Positions 8,437 to 16,873 of a DNA stretch of 64,000 bases are shown one piece after another; the first letter of the stretch is position 1; the number at the start of each line of letters is the position of its first letter. The position numbers were made by a program, and so were the translations under genes. This DNA comes from Agromyces sp. 3263 (GTDB taxonomy: Bacteria; Actinomycetota; Actinomycetes; Actinomycetales; Microbacteriaceae): positions 744,001 to 808,000 of the forward strand of contig NZ_JAVDUV010000002.1 in NCBI RefSeq assembly GCF_031456545.1, read 5' to 3'. Under the pieces are notes generated by a model. The model saw nothing but the letters and a program-made list of their open reading frames with translations, did no database searches and was not told the origin of the DNA.

Positions 8437-10599
8437 GTGGGAGTCCAGACCGCACTCGATGCAGTGACCGGTGCCGACGCGATCGTGGACGCGATGCGAC
8501 TGGCCGACGACCTCGCGTTCGAGGCCGGCCGGGATCCGGGCGTCCGCACGCTCCGGGTGCTCGGCGGCGCGCTCCGCGACGACGACGAGATCGCCGCCAT
8601 CGCATCGACCCACGCCCTCGCCGGGATGTTCGACCGTGAGGCGGGCAGGATGCTCGTCGGCCTGCTGACCGACGAGCGCGCCTTCCTCCGCGAGCACGCG
8701 GCGTGGGCGCTCGGCGGTGGCCTCCCACGCGCGGATGCGATGGGCGCCCTGCTCGGCATGGTCGTCAGCGGAGGGTTCGGGGGCATGCTCGCGCAGCGCA
8801 CGCTCGAGCAGTGGTCTCCCACGACGGCCGAGGCGCTCGTGGTGGGGACCGAGGCGGCGCTGCTCGGCGTCGTCGAGCCGGTCGCCCGCGCGCGGGTGGT
8901 GGAGACCCTCGGGCTCGTGCGGCATTCGATCGCGACGGCGCCGCTCCTCCGCATCGCCCGGGACTCCGCTGAGGCCGACGGGGTGCGCATCGCGGCCGTC
9001 TCGGCGATCGGGCAGCGGTCCGCGGATCCGCGGCTGGCTGAGTTCCTGCACGTGGTGGCCGCCGGCGGCGGTCCCCTCGGCGCGGTCGCGGAACTGGCAC
9101 TGCTCGACCTGCGCCCGCACCTGCGTTCGCCTGACGCACGGGCGGAGGATCGCCGAGCGGGCCTGACGGTCGCGCAGCTCTTCCTGCACGCCGACCTCGA
9201 TCCCCTGCTGAGCTCCGCCGGCTCCGGCGACAACGGCGGCATCGCCACGCTCCTGGTGCGGCTCGGCGACGCCCTCGTGCGCGACCGTGAGACCGGGGTG
9301 GAGCGCGTCCTCACCCTCTCTCGCGGCTCCGTCGATGGGGCCGCCGCCGATCTCGTCCGACTCCGCGACGGCGCCTCGGGGCATGTCTACGGGCGTATCC
9401 CGTTGCTCCGCGACCCCGTGCCGTCGGCCGCGGCGTGGCCCCTGCGGGTCGCCGCCCGCCGCGGCATCCGGCGTCTTCTGCTCGCGGCCGGCCGCGTCGA
9501 CGTGCTGCACCTGCGCATGGCCGACGTCGGCAGCCTGGCGGCCGCGGAGGTCGCACGGGAGCTCGGCATCCCCGTGGTGTTCACCGTGGCGCCCGACCCG
9601 CACGCGGTGATCGAGTCGCTCGACCGCTCGGGTGCGATGAGCCGGCACGACTTCGGCCGGTTCGACCTCGCCGAGCACTTCTGGTTCCGCACGCGCCTCG
9701 TGCAGCGGCTCGCGGCGAACGCGGCGCACACGGTCCTGTTCCCCCGGCCGCACCTGGAGGAGGACCTGCGCCGGCTCGTGGGCATCGACCTCACCGCCCG
9801 CGCGGAGCGCCACACGGTGGTGCCCGAGGGCGTCGACCTCGCGACGATCGACGAGGCGGTGGCGGATGCCGCGGCGCACGCGCACGGCGCCCCGCCGGTG
9901 CCCGCCATCGCCGAGCTGCGCACCCTCGTCGAGGAACTCGCCCCCGAACGCCGGGGCCTGCCCCTGATCGTGACGCTCGGCCGGCTCCACCGGGTGAAGG
10001 GGATGGCGACGCTCGTGGCGGCATGGGCCACCCACCCGGTGCGGCGACGCGCGAACCTCCTCGTCATCGGGGGCGACCTCGAGCATCCCTCTCCCGACGA
10101 ATGCCAGCAGCTCGACCTCATCGAGCGAGCGGTGCCGGCGTCGGAGCGGCCCACCGCGGGCCTCATGCTGCCCGGCCACCGCTCGAACGACGTCGCAGCC
10201 CGCTGGCTCGCCGCAGCCCGGCTCGGGATCCCGGGCCTCGTCGCACCCGGCGGCGTCTACGCGTGCGCGAGCCTCAAGGAGGAGTTCGGCATCGCGCTGC
10301 TCGAGGCCATGGCCACCGGCCTTCCGGTCGTCGCCCCCGATGGTGGCGGGCCCGCCACCTATGTGGAGCCCGGTGTGACCGGCCTGCTGACCGCGACGTG
10401 GGACGCGGAACGCCTCGCGTGGGCGCTCGACGAGTCGCTCGACGGGGCAACGCACGACGATACCGCCCGGGCCGAGCGGTCCCGTGGGATGGTGCGCGAC
10501 CACTTCACCGTCCAGGGCATGTCCGTGGCGCTCGGACGCGTCTACCGGGGCGTGGCCCGCGACGAGGCCGCGCTCGAGCGGCTGGATGCGACACGATGA
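8437..10599 (+). CDS. HEAT-like repeat / GT4 glycosyltransferase fusion
   Basis: This 720-residue protein has two parts. Residues 1 to about 290 are Ala/Leu-rich helical repeats of HEAT type, for example DERAFLREHAAWALGG and VRIAAVSAIGQR. Residues about 300-720 are a GT-B retaining glycosyltransferase of family 4: a GRLHRVKG loop for the nucleotide-sugar phosphates and the E-x7-E motif in EEFGIALLEAMATGLPVV, followed by GGGPATYVEPGVTGLL. The GTG at 8437 is chosen for the ideal AGGAGG 7 nt upstream; an earlier ATG in frame lacks one. The stop overlaps the next glycosyltransferase start (ATGA), so the two are translationally coupled. Sugar and acceptor are unknown; HEAT repeats could dock a partner protein or peptide. 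Confidence 0.85.
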   Translation: MGVQTALDAVTGADAIVDAMRLADDLAFEAGRDPGVRTLRVLGGALRDDDEIAAIASTHALAGMFDREAGRMLVGLLTDERAFLREHAAWALGGGLPRADAMGALLGMVVSGGFGGMLAQRTLEQWSPTTAEALVVGTEAALLGVVEPVARARVVETLGLVRHSIATAPLLRIARDSAEADGVRIAAVSAIGQRSADPRLAEFLHVVAAGGGPLGAVAELALLDLRPHLRSPDARAEDRRAGLTVAQLFLHADLDPLLSSAGSGDNGGIATLLVRLGDALVRDRETGVERVLTLSRGSVDGAAADLVRLRDGASGHVYGRIPLLRDPVPSAAAWPLRVAARRGIRRLLLAAGRVDVLHLRMADVGSLAAAEVARELGIPVVFTVAPDPHAVIESLDRSGAMSRHDFGRFDLAEHFWFRTRLVQRLAANAAHTVLFPRPHLEEDLRRLVGIDLTARAERHTVVPEGVDLATIDEAVADAAAHAHGAPPVPAIAELRTLVEELAPERRGLPLIVTLGRLHRVKGMATLVAAWATHPVRRRANLLVIGGDLEHPSPDECQQLDLIERAVPASERPTAGLMLPGHRSNDVAARWLAAARLGIPGLVAPGGVYACASLKEEFGIALLEAMATGLPVVAPDGGGPATYVEPGVTGLLTATWDAERLAWALDESLDGATHDDTARAERSRGMVRDHFTVQGMSVALGRVYRGVARDEAALERLDATR

Positions 10600-11891
10600 C
10601 GCTGCTCGTCATCAGCCCCGACTACGCCTCGCACCTGCTCCCCCTGGCGACCCTCGCCACGGCGTGGCAGGCGCGGGGCGAACGGGTGGTGGTCGCCAGC
10701 GGGCCGGCGACGGCCGAGGTCGTCGCCGGGTTCGGCTTCGAACGAGTGGACCTGCGCCTGGGTCGGGGTTCGAACCCCGGCGTCATCGCCACGGACGACC
10801 AGCCCCGCGACGAGGCGGCGTCGCTGCGCGGCTTCTTCGAGGCGACCCGCCGCGGCGCCGTGGCGACGCTCGAGTACCAGGCAGCCGAGCGACTCGTGGA
10901 CCTCATGTGGGAGCCCGCGGCCTCGGCCAGGGCGACCCTGCGGATCGTCGAGGCGGTCGCGCCCGACCAGATCCTCGTCGACCATCTCGCGTTCAGCGCG
11001 CGCCTCGGGCTCGACTCCGCCGGCCTCTCCTACGGGGATGTCGTGCTGGGGCATCCGTCGGCGCTGCCGGTCGGCGACGAGGTCTACGGATGCCCCTCGG
11101 CGTGGCCGTCCGCGTTCCACCTCGAACCCGGGGAACTGGACGAGCTCCGGCGGCGGTGCGCGCGGGTCACCACCTCGTTCACCGCCGAGTGGAACCGGGT
11201 GGGTCGCGAGCTCCACCCCGGATTCCCCACGTCGCACGACGCGTTCGCGGAGCACGGCCCGGTGGTGCTGTACAACTACCCCGGCGAGCTCGTCGACGAG
11301 CAGCGACGATCGCTCCTTCCCCCGCATCGCTTCCTGGGATCGACGCTCCGGTCGGAGCGAGTCGATCCCGAGGTCGAGGCGTGGATCAGGCAGGCGGGCC
11401 GGTTCGCCTACGTGAGCTTCGGCAGCTTCCTGTCGGTGCGCGGCGACGTGCTCGGGCGGGTCGCCGACGCGGCTCGGTCGGCGGGCGTGCGGCTGGCGGT
11501 TGCGAGCGGATCGACGCCGGCCGGGGAGCTCGGTACCCTGCCGTCCGACTGGCTGGTCCGGCCCTACCTGCCGCAGGTGCGGCTGCTGGCCGCCGCCGCG
11601 GCCACGGTCACGCACGGCGGGAACAACTCCGTCACGGAGGCCGTCGGATCCGGAGTCCCCCTCGTCGTGCTGCCGTTCTCCACCGACCAGTTCGCAGGCG
11701 GCGCGGCGGTGGAGCGGAGCGGCGTCGGCGTGGCGCTCGACCCGAACACCGCGTCGATCGAGGAACTCGCCGCCGCCTTGGAATGGGCGATGGCGGCGGA
11801 GTCGGGCGCTCGGTCCCGCCTCCGCGAGGCGTCGGCCAGGCAGCGCGAGAAGCCGGGGCCCGAACGCGCGTTCGACGCACTGGCCGGCTGA
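10596..11891 (+). CDS. GT1-like (UGT/MGT-type) glycosyltransferase
   Basis: A 431-residue GT-B enzyme of the inverting macrolide/UDP-glycosyltransferase type. The N-terminal domain begins with the usual LLVISPDYASHLLPLATLA acceptor-domain strand and helix. The C-terminal domain has FAYVSFGSF and the donor-binding stretch THGGNNSVTEAVGSGVPLVV then PFSTDQFAGG (about residues 339-370). These enzymes add sugars to small molecules, lipids or natural products. It is coupled to the HEAT-GT4 gene by a 4-bp ATGA overlap, so both probably act on the same product. It faces the ATP-grasp gene tail to tail with 166 bp between them and no clear terminator. Confidence 0.88.
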   Translation: MTLLVISPDYASHLLPLATLATAWQARGERVVVASGPATAEVVAGFGFERVDLRLGRGSNPGVIATDDQPRDEAASLRGFFEATRRGAVATLEYQAAERLVDLMWEPAASARATLRIVEAVAPDQILVDHLAFSARLGLDSAGLSYGDVVLGHPSALPVGDEVYGCPSAWPSAFHLEPGELDELRRRCARVTTSFTAEWNRVGRELHPGFPTSHDAFAEHGPVVLYNYPGELVDEQRRSLLPPHRFLGSTLRSERVDPEVEAWIRQAGRFAYVSFGSFLSVRGDVLGRVADAARSAGVRLAVASGSTPAGELGTLPSDWLVRPYLPQVRLLAAAAATVTHGGNNSVTEAVGSGVPLVVLPFSTDQFAGGAAVERSGVGVALDPNTASIEELAAALEWAMAAESGARSRLREASARQREKPGPERAFDALAG

Positions 11892-12057
11892 AACACCTGA
11901 ACCAGACGACCGTGAGCTCGCGCACCCCCAGGTCGTCGTGGTGGATACGGTGCGGCGGCGTGAGCGCTTCGAGTGGCCGAGATCACGTGAGACGAGTGGG
12001 CCGCTCGCGAGAACCCGTGCGAGGCCGCGGAGTCACGCGTCGCCGGAGTGGTAGGCC

Positions 12058-13056
12058 TTATGACTCCGGGCTCGCGCGGCGTTCCAGGGCCTCGATGACG
12101 GTCTCGGCGATGTCGATGTCGTAGAGCCGCTCGACGCTCTGGAACCCGCCGGGACTCTCCGCGTTGATCTCCACCACCTGGCTGCCGATCACGTCGATGC
12201 CCACGAGGAACATGCCATCGGCGACGAGCTTGTCGCCGATCGCCTCGACGATGCTGAGCTCCGCCTCACCGACCTCGAGCGGCACCGACCGACCACCGGT
12301 GCTGATGTTGGCGCGCGGGTCGTTGCCGGTGGGCACGCGTCGGAAGGCGGCCGGCCTGCCGTCGCGCTCGAGGATGCGGCCCTCCAGCAGGAAGATCCGG
12401 GCATCGCCCTCCTCGGCTCCTTCGATGAACTCCTGGACGATGGCGTAGCCGTCCTGCAGGACCGCCTCCGTCATCTGCGCGAGGTTGGTCTCTCCCGGAC
12501 CCTCGATCATGAAGACGTTGCGGCCCTTGGCCCCGTACAGCGGTTTGACGACGCAGTGGCCGACGTCGTCGACGAACCGCTCGATCGCCTCGGGATCGCG
12601 TGTCACCAGCGACCGCGGCCGGACCTGCTCGGGGAACTCCTCCAGGTAGAGCTTGCTGGTCGCTCGATGAAGGGTGTGCGGGTCGTTCACCACCGCCACA
12701 CCGCGGTCCGCGAGCATCTTTCCGAACACGACGCCCATCGGGCTGGCCCAGGGGCGCTCCTGCAGGTCGTCGATCGACTCGTTGCGCAGGAAGACCGCAT
12801 CGAGGTCGTCCATGACGATCCGCTCGGCGTCGCGCGCCTTGATCCCCTCCATGAAGCTCGCGAGGGTGTCGTCGCTCTTCCACCTCGCGGCGCGAGCCGT
12901 GGCCGCGAACCGCCCGTCGCTGCTGCCGAGCTCGAGGTCTCCGACGCCGACATACCAGGTCTCATGCCCACCCCGGGCCGCGGCCCTGGCGAGTCGGGTG
13001 GTGGCGTACTCGTCCACCTCGGTGTCGACGTCGTTGACGAGGAATGCGAGCCTCAT
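12058..13056 (-). CDS. GshB/RimK-like ATP-grasp ligase
   Basis: A 332-residue ATP-grasp protein: such enzymes activate a carboxylate as acyl phosphate and join it to an amine or thiol. The pre-ATP-grasp N-terminal domain starts MRLAFLVNDVDTEVDEYATT. The nucleotide-binding part shows CVVKPLYGAKGRNVF, IVQEFIEGAEEGDARIF and ANISTGGRSVPL, and ends with the metal-binding VVEINAESPGGFQ. These are glutathione-synthetase/RimK features, but no glutamate-cysteine ligase is nearby and the N-terminus differs from GshB. Its start overlaps the stop of the DUF1704 gene by 4 bp (ATGA), so the two are coupled. In other bacteria DUF1704/QEGLA proteins also neighbour such ligases. The substrate is unknown; the adjacent short peptide is a candidate. 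Confidence 0.85.
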   Translation of the reverse strand: MRLAFLVNDVDTEVDEYATTRLARAAARGGHETWYVGVGDLELGSSDGRFAATARAARWKSDDTLASFMEGIKARDAERIVMDDLDAVFLRNESIDDLQERPWASPMGVVFGKMLADRGVAVVNDPHTLHRATSKLYLEEFPEQVRPRSLVTRDPEAIERFVDDVGHCVVKPLYGAKGRNVFMIEGPGETNLAQMTEAVLQDGYAIVQEFIEGAEEGDARIFLLEGRILERDGRPAAFRRVPTGNDPRANISTGGRSVPLEVGEAELSIVEAIGDKLVADGMFLVGIDVIGSQVVEINAESPGGFQSVERLYDIDIAETVIEALERRASPES

Positions 13057-14234
13057 GCCGCCACGTCTCCCTCGTAGAGATCGGTGACCGTCGCGCCGGC
13101 GCGCAGCCTGTCCAGGCGCTCCTGCGCACCGGGCACATCCAGCCAGCGAGGCCGAACCCACGGCGCATGGAGCACCCCGCGGTCGAGCAGGTCCTGCACC
13201 AGGGGGATGTGGTCCAACGCGAGCTTGCCGACGAGCAGGGCGTCGAGCCGGCTGCCCTCGGCGAGGGCGTCGAGAATGCGCGTGATCCCGCGAAGGTAGA
13301 TCGCGTCCTTCACCGAACCGCCCCCGACGACCACCCGGATGGCGATGGACCACGCGGTCCGCGCCGGTATGCGGTGGTCAGCCCGCAGCGACTCGAAGAT
13401 GTCCAGGAAGCCGGCGCCGTCGAGCATCTTCCCGACCGCGACCACTCGCGCCGCGAGCACGCGCAGCCGCCGCGGGTCCAAGCCTCCCGTCAGGTACTCG
13501 GCGAGCACGGCGAGGCCCTCCTGGGTCTCGTCGTAGCCGGGCAGGCCGATGGTCAACAGCGTCAGGGGCTGCCGCGCACCGTTCTGGTAGGTGACCACGT
13601 GGGTGCCGACCTCGTGGTGCAGGAGGGGTTCGACCCGGTCGGCGCGGAATACCGCGGACTCGGGGATGAGCAGTCGGCCGAACGACACCATCAGCTCGGA
13701 GATGTCGTCCCGCACCTCCACGCGGACGGGGAAGTCAGGGTACACGGCGCGGTAGCGCTCGAACTCCGCACGGGCCGCGTCGGCGAACGCCCCGGCCGTG
13801 ACGCTCTGGGTGCTGGGTGCCTGCGGGGGGATGGTCTCGAGCAACTCCGCCGCCGCAGCGGCCAGCGGCGGTGCCACCGTTCCGTAGAGCTGGAGCGACC
13901 CGTAGAGGAACCGTGACGTGTCGCGGTCCTCCAATGCGGTGATCTGCCGGGCGATCTCATCCCGCTTCGCACGGAAGAGCGTGTGCAGCGCCGGGTCGTG
14001 CACGTGCTCGACCTCGAGGTCGTACAGCTCGCGGTGCGCCAGGTCCGGATCGAAGTCCAGCGGCCGCAGCCGAAGCGTCGGGGCCGTGCCGAAGTCACTG
14101 CGTTCGAAGTCCGCCCACGCCTCCGCCGCGTTGAGTGGCGTGACGTTGACGAGGAGGTTCACGCGGCGCTCGATCTCGGTCAGCCGGGCGTCGATGTCGA
14201 GTGCCGGCGCCAGCTGCTCGGTCGGTGATGACAT
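13053..14234 (-). CDS. DUF1704 / QEGLA-motif metallopeptidase-like protein (MATCAP-related)
   Basis: This 393-residue protein belongs to the family labelled flavohemoglobin expression-modulating QEGLA protein (TIGR02421, DUF1704). It holds the zinc-binding HExxxH motif (HHEVGTH, residues 206-212) and the ETQEGLAV box (236-243), whose Glu is the likely third ligand. The eukaryotic relative MATCAP is a carboxypeptidase that removes the C-terminal tyrosine of tubulin, so a peptide C-terminal trimming role is plausible for the bacterial form but not shown. The ATG is one nucleotide after the stop of the 26-residue peptide gene (TGAGATG), and its own stop overlaps the ATP-grasp gene. It is full length, with all visible key residues intact. 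Confidence 0.88.
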   Translation of the reverse strand: MSSPTEQLAPALDIDARLTEIERRVNLLVNVTPLNAAEAWADFERSDFGTAPTLRLRPLDFDPDLAHRELYDLEVEHVHDPALHTLFRAKRDEIARQITALEDRDTSRFLYGSLQLYGTVAPPLAAAAAELLETIPPQAPSTQSVTAGAFADAARAEFERYRAVYPDFPVRVEVRDDISELMVSFGRLLIPESAVFRADRVEPLLHHEVGTHVVTYQNGARQPLTLLTIGLPGYDETQEGLAVLAEYLTGGLDPRRLRVLAARVVAVGKMLDGAGFLDIFESLRADHRIPARTAWSIAIRVVVGGGSVKDAIYLRGITRILDALAEGSRLDALLVGKLALDHIPLVQDLLDRGVLHAPWVRPRWLDVPGAQERLDRLRAGATVTDLYEGDVAA

Positions 14235-14235
14235 C

Positions 14236-14316
14236 TCACGACCCCACCGACGCGTTGTGGGCCCGCCGAGCGACCTCGGACACGCTCGGGCGCATGCCCA
14301 TCGTTGGCTTGCTCAT
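14236..14316 (-). CDS. 26-residue peptide, candidate precursor peptide
   Basis: A short gene preceded by an excellent ribosome site (GGAGG, 7-8 nt before ATG 14316) encodes 26 residues that begin MSKPTMGMRP and end AHNASVGS. The middle is helix-prone with Glu and two Arg. Its stop codon is one base from the DUF1704 start, so the peptide gene leads a tightly coupled operon peptide - DUF1704 peptidase - ATP-grasp ligase. It has no Cys, and its C-terminal half has Ser, Asn and His residues. It might be a ribosomally made precursor processed or extended by the two enzymes, or only a coupling leader. No family is recognised; too short for similarity to decide by eye. Confidence 0.6.
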   Translation of the reverse strand: MSKPTMGMRPSVSEVARRAHNASVGS

Positions 14317-14389
14317 CCGGGTGCCTCCGTTTCGCGTTCGGGTCGCTGCCGCGTGAGAGGACGTGCACTCACCACGTGGCAGCACCGAT

Positions 14390-14758
14390 CTAGCCCGGTC
14401 TCGTCGCGGTCCGCCACCCCTTGACATTCCTTCGACTTCTCCCGGGCAGGGCTCCCGGATCAACTGGGCACTGCTCCGCGGGTTCAGGTATGAGTTGGAG
14501 CATGCCGGTCATCGCCGAGGTGTCGGACAGCTGGTCGAGCCAGACCCGGTTCAGCTTCGGTTGACGATTGCCTTCGTAGACGAACTGCAACGGAGACTGG
14601 GGGGTCATCCACACGGTGACGAGTCGTTTCTGATCGAACAGTGTCATCGCGAATCGCTCGTTCCGGCGGAACTTGTCGACGATCACGACCTGCAGATGGA
14701 CGAGCGTGCGGTCGTCGACCGCGACCTCGCGGCTGCTGTCGTAGATGAAGAAGCCCAT
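14390..14758 (-). CDS. DUF7882-like small Microbacteriaceae protein
   Basis: A 122-residue protein starting MGFFIYDSSREVAVDDRTL, with HLQVVIVDKFRRNERFAM and LQFVYEGNRQPKLNRVWLDQL further on. This matches, from memory, a small family of about 100-110 residues that is multiplied in Microbacteriaceae and often mislabelled as ATP-dependent DNA ligase (now DUF7882). The family usually ends near the PEPA sequence, here at about residue 95; the further 27 basic residues are an unusual tail. ATG 14758 has GGGAGG at 7 nt. It lies 73 bp upstream of the peptide gene in the same direction and may share its transcript. Function unknown. Confidence 0.8.
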   Translation of the reverse strand: MGFFIYDSSREVAVDDRTLVHLQVVIVDKFRRNERFAMTLFDQKRLVTVWMTPQSPLQFVYEGNRQPKLNRVWLDQLSDTSAMTGMLQLIPEPAEQCPVDPGALPGRSRRNVKGWRTATRPG

Positions 14759-15068
14759 TCCGTGCCTCCCGCGCCTGGATCGAAGGAGCCCTGCATGGTG
14801 CAGGTGCTGGGAGGCGAAAGGAGGCTTCTGGGGAAACGCCACAACGGAACCGAGTCCTGGCCCCGACCATACGTTGCCGCGCGGCGAGCCGCGGGAAACC
14901 GCGGACGAACGGCTGATCCGATGGCGAGGAAGGAACGGCCTTGATCTTCGCCCGAACCCACGAGGTGCGTGAGCGAAGCTGCGGACTGCCGGTCGGCTCC
15001 GAACGTGTTCGTTCGGCTGCTGGAGGGGAGCGATGACTCCCGCGGAATCCGACCCCTGAGACGCAAGA
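14759..15068. other. Intergenic region, no gene seen
   Basis: About 310 bp between the DUF7882 gene and the tRNA-Gln terminator. It should contain the promoter for the minus-strand operon. A GAAC-GT-GTTC-GTTC stretch near 15000 is noted, but its spacing does not fit a LexA box. I see no supported coding frame. Confidence 0.5.
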
Positions 15069-15105
15069 AGCCCGGATGCCCGCTCTTCAGGCGGGGTTCC
15101 GGGCT
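15069..15105 (-). terminator. Terminator after tRNA-Gln
   Basis: On the minus strand AGCCCGGA pairs with TCCGGGCT around an inner GC-rich arm (CCCGC / GCGGG) and a TGAAGA loop, followed by TTCTTGCGT. It lies 11 bp 3' of the tRNA. Confidence 0.75.
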
Positions 15106-15115
15106 GCTGATCTTG

Positions 15116-15187
15116 CTGGGGTACCTGGACTCGAACCAAGAACAACGGTACCAGAAACCGCCGTGTTGCCAATTACACCATACCCCA
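15116..15187 (-). tRNA. tRNA-Gln (anticodon CTG)
   Basis: A 72-nt cloverleaf on the minus strand: acceptor TGGGGTA/TACCCCA, discriminator G, D-arm with AATTGGCA loop, anticodon stem GCGGT/ACCGT with CTG in the loop, and T-arm TTGGTTCGAGTCC. It sits about 100 bp downstream of gltX. In related genomes tRNA-Gln and tRNA-Glu are often adjacent here; in this window they are 12 kb apart. Confidence 0.95.
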
Positions 15188-15287
15188 ATGGCCCGTGACC
15201 GAAGCCCGCGCCGACATGCAACTCTAGCCTACGGACCACGGCCCGACCAAACTGAGCCGGCCTCGGCCGACAGCCCGCCGCGGAGGC

Positions 15288-16802
15288 CTAGCCGAGGCGG
15301 GCCGCGAGGCGGTCGATGCGCTCGATCGAGTCGATCTTGCCCAGGATCTGCATCGACTCGAAGAGTGGCGGTGAGACACGGCGACCCGAGATCGCCGTGC
15401 GCACCGGGCCGAATGCGACGCGCGGCTTGAGGCCCAGCCCGTCGACGAGGGCGCCGCGGAGGGCCTCCTCGATCTGGTCGTGGACCCAGGCGTCGGCCGG
15501 GAGCCGGTCGAGCGCCTCGCGAGCGGCGGCGAGCACGGCCGGTGCGTCGGCCGGAAGGCCGGCGAGGGCATCATCGTCGTAGCGGAGGCCCGCGGCATCC
15601 GTGAAGAGGAAGCCGAGCATTCCGGGCGCCTCGCCGAGCAGGCCGATGCGCTCCTGGACGAGCGGTGCGGCCTCGGCGAGGAGCGCCTCCTGGGCGGCGG
15701 TGATCGGCGTCTCGACGGCGCCCGCCTCCTGGAGGTAGGGAACCGTGCGGGCGGCGAACTCCGCGACGCCGAGCTGGCGGATGTGGTCGCCATTGATCGC
15801 CTCGGCCTTCTTGAGGTCGAAGCGCGCAGGGTTCGGGTTGACGTTGACGACGTCGAACGCCGCCACGAGCTCGTCCCGGGAGAACACGTCGCGGTCGGCG
15901 GAGAAGCCCCAGCCGAGGAGCGCCAGGTAGTTGACGAGGCCCTCGGGGATGAAGCCGCGCTCGCGGTGGTGGAACAGGCTCGACTCGGGGTCGCGCTTCG
16001 ACAGCTTCTTGTTGCCCTCCCCCATGACATACGGCAGGTGCCCGAAGCGCGGCACGAAGCTGGTCACGCCGATGTCGATGAGCGCGTGGTAGAGCGCGAT
16101 CTGCCGTGGCGTCGAGGAGAGCAGGTCCTCACCGCGGAGCACGTGGGTGATCCCCATGAGCGCGTCGTCGACGGGATTCACGAAGGTGTACAGCGGGGCG
16201 CCATTGGGGCGCACCACGACGAAGTCGATGGTCGAGCCGATCGGGAAGTCGATGCGGCCGCGCACGAGGTCGTCGAACCCGAGGTCGACCTCGGGTACGC
16301 GCAGGCGCAGTGCCGGCTGGCGACCCTCGGCGCGGAACGCGGCGCGCTGCTCGTCGGTGAGGTCGCGGTCGAAGTTGTCATACCCGAGCTGCTTGGGGCG
16401 ACCGTTCGCCGAGTTGCGCGCGTCGATCTCCTCGGCGGTCGAGTACGACTCGTAGAGGTGGCCCGAGGCGATGAGCCGGTCGATGAGGTCGCGGTAGATG
16501 TCACCGCGCTGCGACTGGCGGTAGGGCGCGTGCGGCCCGCCGATGCCGATGCCCTCGTCCCAGTCGAGCCCGAGCCAGGTCAGCGCGTCGAGCAGCTGCT
16601 CGTAGCTCTCCTCGCTGTCGCGGGCCGCGTCGGTGTCCTCGACGCGGAACACGAAGGTGCCGCCGGTGTGGCGCGCGTAGGCCCAGTTGAAGAGGGCCGT
16701 GCGCACGAGCCCCACGTGGGGCGTGCCGGTGGGCGACGGGCAGAATCGCACGCGGACATCGCTGCCGGCGGCGGTGGTGATGGGGTGAGCTGTCTCGGAC
16801 AT
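15288..16802 (-). CDS. gltX: Glutamyl-tRNA synthetase
   Basis: A 504-residue class I aminoacyl-tRNA synthetase that charges tRNA-Glu with glutamate. The HIGH-type motif is in [23 protein letters not shown] (near residues 20-42) and the KMSKS-type motif is GNKKLSKRD (about 245-253). The length and the C-terminal helical anticodon-binding region fit the discriminating bacterial type. ATG 16802 ([10 protein letters not shown]) is supported by the position of the catalytic fold; upstream in-frame sequence is Arg-rich and overlaps the LysR gene. tRNA-Gln lies directly downstream, a common pairing in actinobacteria. Confidence 0.97.
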   Translation of the reverse strand: MSETAHPITTAAGSDVRVRFCPSPTGTPHVGLVRTALFNWAYARHTGGTFVFRVEDTDAARDSEESYEQLLDALTWLGLDWDEGIGIGGPHAPYRQSQRGDIYRDLIDRLIASGHLYESYSTAEEIDARNSANGRPKQLGYDNFDRDLTDEQRAAFRAEGRQPALRLRVPEVDLGFDDLVRGRIDFPIGSTIDFVVVRPNGAPLYTFVNPVDDALMGITHVLRGEDLLSSTPRQIALYHALIDIGVTSFVPRFGHLPYVMGEGNKKLSKRDPESSLFHHRERGFIPEGLVNYLALLGWGFSADRDVFSRDELVAAFDVVNVNPNPARFDLKKAEAINGDHIRQLGVAEFAARTVPYLQEAGAVETPITAAQEALLAEAAPLVQERIGLLGEAPGMLGFLFTDAAGLRYDDDALAGLPADAPAVLAAAREALDRLPADAWVHDQIEEALRGALVDGLGLKPRVAFGPVRTAISGRRVSPPLFESMQILGKIDSIERIDRLAARLG

Positions 16803-16873
16803 ACCCGACCATGCTATCGAGCGCCGCACCCGGGCCATGCCGCGTGCGCGTCCGCGCCGCTCCGACCCGCCGG

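Noticed and set aside
9435..10590. Arg/Pro-rich open frame overlapping the HEAT-GT4 gene in another plus-strand frame
   Set aside because: Its composition is that of a frame-shifted high-GC shadow; the GT4 motifs are in the other frame.
14421..14426. TTGACA hexamer on the plus strand as a promoter
   Set aside because: No acceptable -10 lies 16-19 bp downstream and no plus-strand gene follows.
14990..15020. GAAC-GT-GTTC-GTTC as a possible LexA (SOS) box
   Set aside because: Actinobacterial LexA sites need GAAC and GTTC four bases apart; here the spacings are two and six.
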